Source: Candidatus Dormiibacterota bacterium (GTDB lineage Bacteria > Chloroflexota > Dormibacteria > Aeolococcales > Aeolococcaceae). From it: a DNA stretch of 34,626 bases. Made by a program: the position numbers and the translations under genes. The stretch lies in contig PKWB01000195.1 of the NCBI GenBank assembly GCA_003131685.1, forward strand, positions 1 through 34,626, read 5' to 3'. The notes below the pieces were generated by a model. It saw nothing but the letters and a program-made list of their open reading frames with translations, was not told the DNA's origin and did no database searches. This document shows, piece by piece, positions 26,679 to 34,626 of the stretch (position 1 is its first letter; each line of letters begins with the position of its first letter).

Positions 26679-26855
26679 ATGCCGGCGTTCTACTCGCGTG
26701 TCTATTCGCTGCGCTACGGTGACGATGCCATCGAGGTCTATCACGACCGGAGCGAGTGCCAGCGCGGGCAGAAGATCCTCGAAGACCACAACGAGGTGCT
26801 CGGCACAGGCGGGCGGCGACTCTGTTTGGAGTGCTGCAAGTACAGGTCGGTTTAG
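26679..26855 (+). CDS. Small Cys-containing protein
   Basis: MPAFYSRVYSLRYGDDAIEVYHDRSECQRGQKILEDHNEVLGTGGRRLCLECCKYRSV; resembles short phage zinc proteins. Confidence 0.5.
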   Translation: MPAFYSRVYSLRYGDDAIEVYHDRSECQRGQKILEDHNEVLGTGGRRLCLECCKYRSV

Positions 26856-26895
26856 TAGGCTCACCGCCGCACCGCAACTCATTCCCTTCCTGAAG

Positions 26896-26924
26896 GAGGC
26901 CCCTGGCATCGCGCCGGGGGCCTC
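26896..26924 (+). terminator. Stem-loop, likely terminator
   Basis: GAGGCCCC-tggcatcgcgccg-GGGGCCTC downstream of the small ORFs. Confidence 0.55.
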
Positions 26925-27109
26925 TGTCCCCTTCGGCGGATAGAACGATTCGAGGCGGCGTTGGTTACTGACCTCACCACTCATATTCCAGGGTGGGAGC
27001 ACGTCGACCACGCCGTCATCGATGGTCGCGGCGTCCTGAGCCACGGCCATCAGGGGCACGGCTGTGGGACAGCAGCGCACGACTGGAGCTGCTGTCCCCG
27101 TTGGCGTAC

Positions 27110-27693
27110 TTAGGACAGGGCTGGCCCCTGTCCTACATAGTCGATCCGACCTGTGCTCGACGGCACCGAGGTGCCGTCCCAGTTGATGAAGCTACCCGCT
27201 GGATTCTTGACGAGGTTTTTGAAATAGCCTGTTACGCTCGTGACCTGCAGCATCAGGTGGATGTCGCGCCACCCGACGAAGGCCGGAACGGGCGGCGTCT
27301 CGCACGCAAAGCTGAAGCTGCCGGGGCCGCTGGACGCCAGTTGAGTCACCAGTGTGCCACTCTTGCCGGTGCGCTTGAATGTGATGGTCCCGCTGACCGG
27401 GGCGCAGTTTTCATTGTTGTAATTGGGGTTGACCGCTGCCAGCGCCCAGTTGATCGTCTCAGTGCCGGTGTACGTGCCGTCAACCAGGATTTTGTTGTCG
27501 TCGTAGTACGTCCCATGAACCTTGTAGACGCAGGAGCCTCCACCTCCACCCGGCACGGTGTTGCAGACGCTCGCATTGGTAGAGTCGACATCCCTCCCAG
27601 CTGCTGTCCCAGTAAAGCCTGGCCCAGCCATCGCTGTCACGCCGGTCAGAAGGAAGATGGCACCCACCGCGGCGATAGTGATGAGACGACGCA
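27110..27693 (-). CDS. Secreted hypothetical protein (paralog of 25629-26249)
   Basis: MRRLITIAAVGAIFLLTGVTAMAG signal; GGGGGSCVYKVHGTY...YTGTETINWA...NNENCAPVSGTITF. Confidence 0.75.
27111..27135. terminator. Perfect 10-bp hairpin overlapping the stop codon of 27110-27693
   Basis: TAGGACAGGG-ctggc-CCCTGTCCTA. Confidence 0.5.
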
Positions 27694-27805
27694 TTAAAGG
27701 CCCCCCTGATATGGTGCGTCGCCTGACAGTTGGCAACGCCAGAACCGCATCTTGCGCGTCGGTCTCGAGGTAAATCAACCGAACGCCCCGAGGACGGCAA
27801 AGATG

Positions 27806-28075
27806 CTACTCAAACGACTCGCCCAGGTTCTCTCTCAGCTCCGCAAGGGCGTCCTCGGCGGCGTCGTTGATGCTCCCGGCCGTCCGTGCCCGCTCGAGGA
27901 CGCCCGCGAATTCCTCGCCGGTGAGCCCCACATAGGCAGTGAGCGCAAGCGTCACCGCGTAGAGCGCTCGCGAATACTTGGGATTGAGAAGCGCGTCCTG
28001 CTGCTCGGCGAGTAATCCGTCACGGGTGGCCTGACGCTCCTCAAGCCGCTTGCGAATGTCGATAACCCTATCCAT
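27806..28075 (-). CDS. Small hypothetical protein coupled to the recombinase gene
   Basis: MDRVIDIRKRLEERQATRDGLLAEQQDALLNPKYSRALYAVTLALTAYVGL...; start overlaps the recombinase 3' end by 8 nt. Confidence 0.55.
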   Translation of the reverse strand: MDRVIDIRKRLEERQATRDGLLAEQQDALLNPKYSRALYAVTLALTAYVGLTGEEFAGVLERARTAGSINDAAEDALAELRENLGESFE

Positions 28076-29119
28076 CGACGCGCGCCCCGACGTCACGCAG
28101 GTAGTCACCGAGACGGCGATACGCCTCCCGCTTGCGGCGGTCGGTGATCTCCGTGTAGGTCGTCATGGTCGACAGCGTCGCGTGGCCGAGCACCTCCTGG
28201 ACGAGGCGCACATCGCCATCGGTGGCCTCGAGCAGCGTGGTCGCGGCGGTGTGCCTGAGCACGTGGGGGCTGTGCAAGGCGCTGAGCAGCCGGAAGGCCT
28301 CCGGATCGCCGCTCAGCCGCTCCCGTAGCGCCGTGAAGGCTCGCCTGGCGCCGTCAGTGCTGAGGCGGTTGCCGGGTCGCGCCTTGCCGCGGTACATGTC
28401 CTTGCGGGCGACGCTGATGAACAGCGCCGGCGAGGGATCTGGACCGCGTGCCTGCAGGTAGTCCTGCACCGCTGCCAGCGCTCCGACGGTGCAGTAGACG
28501 CTCCGGTACTTGCCACCCTTGCCGAGCACGCGGAACTGGCTGAGCCGGAAGTCGGCGCGGTCGAGCGAGCACGCCTCAGCGATCCGGCAACCGGTGCTCA
28601 GCAGGAAGGCGATCAGGGCGCGATCACGAAGGTCGCGGAGGTTGCCGGTGGGCAGCACCGCGAGGAGCTTGGGCACGTCCTCGGTCTGCACCGGATGGAC
28701 GTCGGTCATCACGAAGCGCGGGATGGTGATCATCCGGCTGAGATCCTTGTCGGTCCAGCCCTCGTCGCAGCTGAAGCGCAGGAACGAGCGCAGGGCGACC
28801 AGGGCGCGGGCCCGGGTCCGCGGATGGGGGAGCACATCGGCGAGCTCCACCTGGTAGTGGCGGAGGACTGTCCTATCGAGTCCCTCGAGGATGTCCGGGC
28901 TCCGTATGTCGACCTGTGTCGACAGGAACGCCGCGAACTTCGCAAGGTCCTGGCGGTAGGTGCGAACCGTGGTCTGCGGCCGGTTGCGTACGACCGTCAG
29001 CCATTCGAGATATTCCTCGACCTGACGTGGGAGGGGATCACGTGGGCCCGGAATGAGATCGGCCCAGGGGGGTTGATGGGGGTGTGATGACCCCATCACG
29101 TCGCGTATCTTTGCCATGT
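28068..29119 (-). CDS. Tyrosine recombinase (XerC/D-like), second copy
   Basis: FLLSTGCRIAEACSLDRADF...HSPHVLRHTAATTLLEATDGDVRLVQEVLGHATLSTMTTYTEI. Confidence 0.9.
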
Positions 29120-29196
29120 CGCTCCTGGTGAATGCAGGGGTGGCCACGGGGCCGGCTGTTCAAGCAGCGCGGCCCTACTTCGTGGAGATTACATCT

Positions 29197-30420
29197 TCAG
29201 TTTCGCGGCGTCGTGTCGGTCACCGAGTTCTCTGGTTCGACGACAAACGGGAAGAACGCAAGCAGTCGCTCTCGATTAGGGAGATAGCGGCCTTGATCGT
29301 CGCGGAGAAGCAACCCCTTGCGCGTGAGAGTTTCGAGGTCACGATTGAGCGTCTTGGGGGAAACCCCGGCATAGATCGCGGCCAGCGAAGGATTGAGGAG
29401 CGGAATCTCGGAAGCGTGCGCAGCTGGCCCAAGGTGACGCATTACCTCTTGCTGGCGATGCCCTTTGGGCGTGCGATCGCTAGCCATTACCTCGCGGACA
29501 TAGCTTTGCCATGCGAGCTCCCATTGCTGAAGCCGAATCATCTCGATTTGTGTCTTCAGGCCGTCTACAAATCCCTCCGCCGCATAGAGCAGGAACCCGG
29601 TTAGTCCGTCGCCCGCGCGTCGCGCCTTGTCCAGCCACAGGTAATAGTTCATGCGGGTCAGGTTGTAGTGGTTAGAGAGAAGCTGCGCCGAAGGCGAGGG
29701 AACCCCAGCATTCAGAAGAATTTGGAATTCGATCAGTCGCGCGGTGCGCCCGTTGCCATCACCGAATGGGTGTATCCAGACCAGGTATAGGTGAGCGATC
29801 ACCGCTTTCAGAAACCCAAGGGTCACCGAATCCAGAGCAGGGTTCGCGAGATCCGGACCCTCGAGCCAGCCGCACAGCCGGTCGAGAAGGTACTCGCAGG
29901 TATCGGGTGGCGGAGCTTTGTACGGTCCGACACCCCGCGAATCGTGTCGGATTTGTCCAGGAACCACATCTTCATCCGCTAGCTCAAGACCAGCGAGAAC
30001 GGCTCCGTTGAACGCGCAGACGCGACCGAGGGATAGTGCCTGAGGTTCATGTCGCCGGCAGGCGTCAAGGATCCCGTTCAAGGCCCCGAGGACGTTGGCG
30101 ATCTCCTTAGCCAAGTACTCCTGCGACGGAGGTAGGTCAAGCTTCCCGTCCAACTGCTGGCGCGCCTGCGCCTCAGTGAGGGTGTTTCCCTCAATGGCCG
30201 TAGTGGCGAGGGCACCCTTCGCTAGGAAGACCTTGTGCATTTCCTCCGCATATGAGGGTATGAGGGGAACCGCTGAGATTTGGTCGATCAACGCTCCGAT
30301 TTCACCGAGCTTCATCCAAAGGCTGTAGGGGGCCCTTGAAAGATCCGGTGGTCGGAACGAAAGCCAGGGATAGTCCGCCATGGGGTCGAAGGTCGCCGAC
30401 ATGTCCACGCTCATGTCCAT
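29197..30420 (-). CDS. Fic family protein with C-terminal winged-helix-like region
   Basis: Fic motif HPFGDGNGRTARL; N-terminal TTAIEGN matches the (S/T)xxxE(G/N) inhibitory motif; C-terminal AAIYAGVSPKTLNRDLETLTRKGLLLRDDQGRYLP is wHTH-like. Confidence 0.92.
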   Translation of the reverse strand: MDMSVDMSATFDPMADYPWLSFRPPDLSRAPYSLWMKLGEIGALIDQISAVPLIPSYAEEMHKVFLAKGALATTAIEGNTLTEAQARQQLDGKLDLPPSQEYLAKEIANVLGALNGILDACRRHEPQALSLGRVCAFNGAVLAGLELADEDVVPGQIRHDSRGVGPYKAPPPDTCEYLLDRLCGWLEGPDLANPALDSVTLGFLKAVIAHLYLVWIHPFGDGNGRTARLIEFQILLNAGVPSPSAQLLSNHYNLTRMNYYLWLDKARRAGDGLTGFLLYAAEGFVDGLKTQIEMIRLQQWELAWQSYVREVMASDRTPKGHRQQEVMRHLGPAAHASEIPLLNPSLAAIYAGVSPKTLNRDLETLTRKGLLLRDDQGRYLPNRERLLAFFPFVVEPENSVTDTTPRN

Positions 30421-30491
30421 GATTATGTCCTATTTGAACTGAGTTCCGCAGGATGGTCGCCGTGTCCACTCCCATGTCCACTCCCATGTCC
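30401..30491. repeat. Six ATGTCC/GTGTCC hexamers in two 12-bp-period triplets
   Basis: Hexamers at 30401, 30413, 30425 and 30462 (GTGTCC), 30474, 30486. Confidence 0.8.
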
Positions 30492-30577
30492 GCCCTTTTT
30501 CAGAGGTGACCGGCAGTCTTTTGCGGACCATGCCGCCACGGTATAACCGGCTTCACGGAGAGCGACAAGGGGGAGCC

Positions 30578-31534
30578 TCATTCGGCCAGCAGCGACCGCA
30601 TCAGGGCGTCGTAGGCGGTGTCCATGGTCACGTGCGCGTAGACCTGGTTGATCATGGTCAGCGACTCGTGGCCGACGATCCGGGACAGCAGGATCGGGTT
30701 CAGACCGCCCTCGAGCTGCCAGGTGATGAAGCTGTGTCGGAACAGGTGCGGATAGACCCGTTTGGTGATGCCGGCGTCGAGCGCCAGGAGCCGGATCATC
30801 TGCTGGATCCCCGATTGGGTGAGCGCCGCATAGTCGCCCGTCCGGGCGCTGCGCTTGCTGGCGAGGAAGAGCCGAGTGCTCGGCGATTCCCGCCGGGTGT
30901 GCTGCGCGAAGCGCTTCAACCGCTGGGCGAGAACAGGTGCGATGGGCACCTTCCGGTCCCGGCTGCCCTTCCCCTGCACCCGGAGGAAATGCCGTCGACC
31001 CTCGGTGAGGACGTCATCGCTACTCAGCTTCAGCAACTCGCCGAGACGGATCCCTGAGTCGGCGAGCGTCCGGACGACTAGCTTGTCCCGTTCCAGCGCC
31101 GCGGCGTTCTCCATCGCCTCGATCTCTTTGCGGCTGAGCACGTCGAGGATGCGCCGCTCGAGCTTCGGGCGCTGAGCCTTGGCCCCAATCGTCTCGCCTG
31201 AGTCCTTCGCCCAGGCGAGGTACGTGTTGATCGCCCTGACGTAGCTGTGGACCGTCGCCTTCGCCAGAGGACGGCCAGAGCGGGAGCCGGTGCCGTCGAG
31301 CAGCCCCTCGGTGAGCTCCTTCATGTGCCGGTCAGTCAACTGCGCCGGCTCGGCGACTCCGGCCCTCGTGCAGTAGGGCAGGAGCACACCTTCGAGGGCG
31401 TCGCGGTAGATGAGGCCAGTCTTCCGAGAGCGCGTCTCGCCCGTTTTCGTCGGCGCCTGCAGGAACTCCTCGATGAGCCGCTGCAGCGTCGTTCCCGCGT
31501 CCGGTTTCGGAGCTACCAAGGCCAGCTTTGGCAC
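30578..31534 (-). CDS. Site-specific tyrosine integrase of the element
   Basis: LADSGIRLGELLKLSSDDV...YPHLFRHSFITWQLEGGLNPILLSRIVGHESLTMINQVYAHV; adjacent to tRNA-Thr. Confidence 0.93.
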   Translation of the reverse strand: MPKLALVAPKPDAGTTLQRLIEEFLQAPTKTGETRSRKTGLIYRDALEGVLLPYCTRAGVAEPAQLTDRHMKELTEGLLDGTGSRSGRPLAKATVHSYVRAINTYLAWAKDSGETIGAKAQRPKLERRILDVLSRKEIEAMENAAALERDKLVVRTLADSGIRLGELLKLSSDDVLTEGRRHFLRVQGKGSRDRKVPIAPVLAQRLKRFAQHTRRESPSTRLFLASKRSARTGDYAALTQSGIQQMIRLLALDAGITKRVYPHLFRHSFITWQLEGGLNPILLSRIVGHESLTMINQVYAHVTMDTAYDALMRSLLAE

Positions 31535-31682
31535 TGCCTGATCCTCAGCGACTCAGCGGGTTTGTGGCTAACCCTCTCTACTGATGGTGCCGCCTGTTGC
31601 AGAGAATACACCATTGCGAGGCGGTTGGGATGGTATGGGGACGCGAGGAAACGCTATATGGGAATTGGGATACTGGGAGCAT

Positions 31683-31735
31683 CGGAGCCGATGGGGAGAT
31701 TCGAACTCCCGACCAACCGCTTACAAGGCGGTTGC
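31683..31735. repeat. att direct repeat (tRNA-proximal copy)
   Basis: Identical to 14551-14603. Confidence 0.95.
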
Positions 31736-31757
31736 TCTACCCCTGAGCTACATCGGC
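31686..31757 (-). tRNA. tRNA-Thr (anticodon TGT)
   Basis: GCCGATG TA GCTC AGGGGTA GAGC A ACCGC CTTGTAA GCGGT TGGTC GGGAG TTCGAAT CTCCC CATCGGC T: full cloverleaf. Confidence 0.95.
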
Positions 31758-31836
31758 TGGGCTCCCGGATTCTCCCATGGGGACTCCTCAACGTTGCCCT
31801 AATCGGGGCCGCTGCGGTAATCTCGACCTTGGTCCA

Positions 31837-32553
31837 ATGGGAAAGACCACCACCCTCACCGCGCCGGCAGGCAACCACCTGTTGGAGGCGCTACCGGACG
31901 AGGAGCGCGACGCGCTCATCCAGCATCTTCGACCTGCGCACCTGAGCGTCAAGACCGTCATCTTCGATCCTGGACAGCCCATCTCGTACATCCATTTCCC
32001 GGTCGACGGGGTGATCTCGTTGGTCACGCCGCTCGCCGACGGGAACATCGTCGAGGTGGCGACGATCGGCAACGAGGGGATCGTCGGGGTGCCGCTCGTC
32101 CCCGGAGGATCGCTCGCCGTCCGCGCGATCTCACAGGTCGCGGGAAGGACGCTGCGCATCGAGGCGGGCGAGTTCGCCAGGGGGCTCGAACGGCTGCCCG
32201 CGTTCCGCGACCTGGTGCAGAAGTACGTGCAGGCGCTCTTCGGGCAGATCTCGCAGGCGGCCGCGTGCAACCGCCTGCACTCCAACGAGGAGCGGCTCAG
32301 CCGGTGGCTGCTCATGAGCCACGATCGCGTCGGCACCGACACCTTCGCGATCACGCACGAGTTCCTCGGCCAGATGCTCGGATCGCGCCGCGCGACGGTC
32401 ACCCTCTCGGCCGGGCTCCTGCAGTCCGCGGGGCTGATCCGATACCACCGGGGCCGGGTCACCATCGTGGATCGGGAGGGCCTCGAGTCGGTCTCGTGCG
32501 AGTGCTACGGGATCATCAAGGCGGCGCTCGACCGGGTGGTCGCCGAGGACTGA
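31837..32553 (+). CDS. Crp/Fnr-family transcriptional regulator
   Basis: cNMP-binding-like N-terminus and ITHEFLGQMLGSRRATVTLSAGLLQSAGLIRYHRGRVTIVDREGLE HTH. Confidence 0.88.
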   Translation: MGKTTTLTAPAGNHLLEALPDEERDALIQHLRPAHLSVKTVIFDPGQPISYIHFPVDGVISLVTPLADGNIVEVATIGNEGIVGVPLVPGGSLAVRAISQVAGRTLRIEAGEFARGLERLPAFRDLVQKYVQALFGQISQAAACNRLHSNEERLSRWLLMSHDRVGTDTFAITHEFLGQMLGSRRATVTLSAGLLQSAGLIRYHRGRVTIVDREGLESVSCECYGIIKAALDRVVAED

Positions 32554-32557
32554 GCCC

Positions 32558-33982
32558 TCAGGGCACCAGGTCCTCGCGCAGCTCGCCGGCGGTGGCGCGC
32601 CCGCCATCGAACAACCGGGCCACCGCCTGCTGCACCCCGACCGACATCGACGGGTAGGCGTGCACCGCCTGGGCCAGCCGCCCGCTGAACGCGTGCACCT
32701 GCATCCCGACCACGAACTCGTGGATCAACTCACCGGCACCCGGTCCCGCGATGTGGGCGCCGAGGATGGTTCCGCCGCCCGCATGACCGAGCATGGGCCT
32801 GCCACCGGTGACGACCTTGATCAGGCCCCTGGTGCGGCGCGCGATCACGGCGCGGTCGACGGCTGTGAACGGGAGCGTGACCGCGCGCACGCTGTCGCCG
32901 TGCGCTCGCCGCGCCTCGGGTTCGGTGAGCCCGACATGGGCGATCTCGGGGTCGGTGAAGATCACCCACGGGATCACCCGATATGACGCCGCCTGCTGAC
33001 GCTCGAAAGCATTGTTGGCGGCAAGCCGCCCCTGGTACGCGGCGACGTGGGTGAAGGGCAGCGTCCCGGTGACGTCGCCGGCCGCGAAGATGCCGTGCAC
33101 CGATGTGCGCAGATGCGCATCCACCACGATGCCGCGCTCCCCCGCGCGCACACCGATGGTTTCGAGTCCGAGGCCCTCAGTATTCGCCCTGCGGCCGGTG
33201 GCAACGAGGATCTGATCGCCGGCGAGCAGGCGCTCGCCCGCGCCGTCGCGAACCGTCAGCTCGACGCCACGTTCCGCGCGTGCGAAGCGCACCGGCTGCA
33301 CGCCAAGATGAAAGCGAAGGCCCTCCGACCCGAGAATGTCGCGCATGACGGTCGCAATCTCCGGGTCCTCACGTGGAAGGAACGCCGCCTCGACGCCGAT
33401 GACATCCACGTCAGTCCCCAACCGGGCGAACGCCTGCGCGAGCTCGAGTCCAACCGCACCGGCACCGAGGACGAGCAGACGGCGCGGCTGCTCGTGCAGC
33501 TCGAAGATGGTTTCGTTGGTGAGGTACGGCACCGTGTCCATGCCGTCGATCGCGGGGATCGCCGGCCTGCTTCCCGTGCACACCACCAGGTGTTCCGCGC
33601 TGAAACGATCGTCGTCGACGGCGAGCGTATGTGCATCAACCAGCGCGGCGCGCCCACGTCGCACGACAACGCCTGCGGCCTCGAGATGCGACTCGTCCTC
33701 GTGCCGCGCAATGTCGCTGATGACGCCGTGGACGTGGTCCATGACCGCGGCGAAATCGACCCCCACGTCACCGACGTGGATCCCGAAGCGCTCGGCGTTC
33801 GCCGCGGTGTGCCGCACCGATGCCGCTTCGATGAGCGCCTTCGACGGCACGCAGTCCCACAGGTTGGCCGCGCCGCCGATGACGTCCTTCTCCACCAGCA
33901 CCACCTCGGCTCCGAGGCGGGCGGCGGTCGACGCCGCCGCAGTCCCGGCCGGGCCGCCTCCGATGACGACGAGACGCACCAC
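32558..33982 (-). CDS. FAD-dependent pyridine nucleotide-disulfide-reductase-family protein, LpdA-like (NAD(P)H quinone dehydrogenase type)
   Basis: VVIGGGPAGTAAASTAARLGAEVVLVEKDVIGGAANLWDCVPSKALI; GAGAVGLELAQAFARLG; VDAHLRTSVHGIFAAGDVTG. Confidence 0.88.
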   Translation of the reverse strand: MVRLVVIGGGPAGTAAASTAARLGAEVVLVEKDVIGGAANLWDCVPSKALIEAASVRHTAANAERFGIHVGDVGVDFAAVMDHVHGVISDIARHEDESHLEAAGVVVRRGRAALVDAHTLAVDDDRFSAEHLVVCTGSRPAIPAIDGMDTVPYLTNETIFELHEQPRRLLVLGAGAVGLELAQAFARLGTDVDVIGVEAAFLPREDPEIATVMRDILGSEGLRFHLGVQPVRFARAERGVELTVRDGAGERLLAGDQILVATGRRANTEGLGLETIGVRAGERGIVVDAHLRTSVHGIFAAGDVTGTLPFTHVAAYQGRLAANNAFERQQAASYRVIPWVIFTDPEIAHVGLTEPEARRAHGDSVRAVTLPFTAVDRAVIARRTRGLIKVVTGGRPMLGHAGGGTILGAHIAGPGAGELIHEFVVGMQVHAFSGRLAQAVHAYPSMSVGVQQAVARLFDGGRATAGELREDLVP

Positions 33983-33993
33983 TGTGTTGTACC

Positions 33994-34596
33994 TCAGTCC
34001 TGCGACTCGGCGCTCCCCATGGCGGCTTGATACTTCCTCATGCGCTCATCGAGGTGCGAGGCGAAGACGGCCAGTTGCTGCTGGCGGTCTTCCACGCGCC
34101 GCCGGAGGGACTCGAGGATGGGCAGCCCTTCTGCCAGGATGGCCTGCCGGCGGGCAGGCGGCGGACCCGACCGGTACTCCGCCTTCAGCTCTTCGAGATG
34201 GTCCCACGCCGCGAGCGTTTCACCGATCTCGTCGAGGTCGAGGCCGAGCAGGGTCTGGAGCTCCCGGATCTGTTGGAGGCGGTCGAGCTCGTCGGCGCCG
34301 TAGCGGCGCTGTGCCGTGCTCGACTGCCTCGACGGCCGGACCAGGCCGAGCTGCTCGTAGTAGCGGAGCGTCCGGGTTGTCGTGCCGAGGAGCTCGGCTG
34401 CCTCCCCGATCGAGATGAGCGGGCTCGGCAGGTCCTCGACGCCACCGGAGGCCGGGGCCGGCTGGGCCGTCCTGGGGGCGGCCGGCGCCGCCTCAGCAGT
34501 CCCGGGACTTGGGGAGGCCGCTTCGGCGGTCCCGCGAGCGACAGGAGTCGCCTCGGCGCCAGCCACGTCGGCCGCCTCGGCCGTCTTGGGGCTCAC
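33994..34596 (-). CDS. MerR-family transcriptional regulator with Ala/Pro-rich N-terminal extension
   Basis: LISIGEAAELLGTTTRTLRYYEQLGLVRPSRQSSTAQRRYGADELDRLQQIRELQTLLGLDLDEIGETL; GTG start proposed. Confidence 0.85.
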   Translation of the reverse strand: MSPKTAEAADVAGAEATPVARGTAEAASPSPGTAEAAPAAPRTAQPAPASGGVEDLPSPLISIGEAAELLGTTTRTLRYYEQLGLVRPSRQSSTAQRRYGADELDRLQQIRELQTLLGLDLDEIGETLAAWDHLEELKAEYRSGPPPARRQAILAEGLPILESLRRRVEDRQQQLAVFASHLDERMRKYQAAMGSAESQD

Positions 34597-34626
34597 CGTC
34601 GGGACCCGATCGTCACGGGGGACCCG

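Larger units (their letters stand above)
14551..31735. mobile_element. ~17.1 kb integrative element inserted in tRNA-Thr(TGT)
   Basis: Identical 53-bp direct repeats at both ends, integrase adjacent to the intact tRNA, phage-like replication genes inside. Confidence 0.9.

Noticed and set aside
28068-31534. Toxin-antitoxin system around Fic (separate antitoxin)
   Set aside because: The Fic protein carries an internal TTAIEGN-like inhibitory motif and no small adjacent antitoxin ORF was found, so no separate antitoxin is claimed.
14604-31682. Known anti-phage defence or antibiotic-resistance cargo
   Set aside because: No restriction-modification, CRISPR, retron, CBASS, Abi or resistance family recognised; cargo appears to be secreted proteins plus Fic.

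Overview
High-GC bacterial window, probably an uncultivated Chloroflexota/Dormibacterota- or actinobacteria-like lineage (taxonomy is an inference). It has three parts. (1) 1-14.5 kb: a host accessory cluster of secreted or lipoprotein beta-propeller-like proteins (Ycf48/BNR-like and kelch-like) interleaved with three ECF sigma factors, each translationally coupled to a one-TM partner with an extracytoplasmic domain. (2) 14551-31735: a ~17.1 kb integrated element bounded by a 53-bp direct repeat of the 3' part of tRNA-Thr(TGT). It carries an integrase next to the intact tRNA, an XRE regulator, an SSB-like protein, a Prim-Pol/DUF3987 primase-helicase, a RepA-like ATPase with a degraded Walker A, an orphan HK97-type prohead protease, an HNH nuclease, secreted beta-propeller cargo, a truncated serine recombinase, a second tyrosine recombinase and a Fic protein. 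(3) 31.8 kb to the end: host genes (Crp/Fnr regulator, LpdA-like flavoprotein, MerR regulator). The most striking unexplained signal is at 18315-18539, inside a small ORF between the primase and RepA-like genes. Eight copies of a 14-bp motif (GCGCGRWAAGNGCN-like) form a dyad ~225 bp long; three of four mirror pairs share exactly the same centre. A 25/26 identical copy of the outer pair lies inside the primase gene (17049-17074). This looks like a replication origin with a second distal site. A second ordered array (ATGTCC hexamers at 12-bp period, two triplets) lies at the fic start. No database search was run; all family names come from motif recognition.
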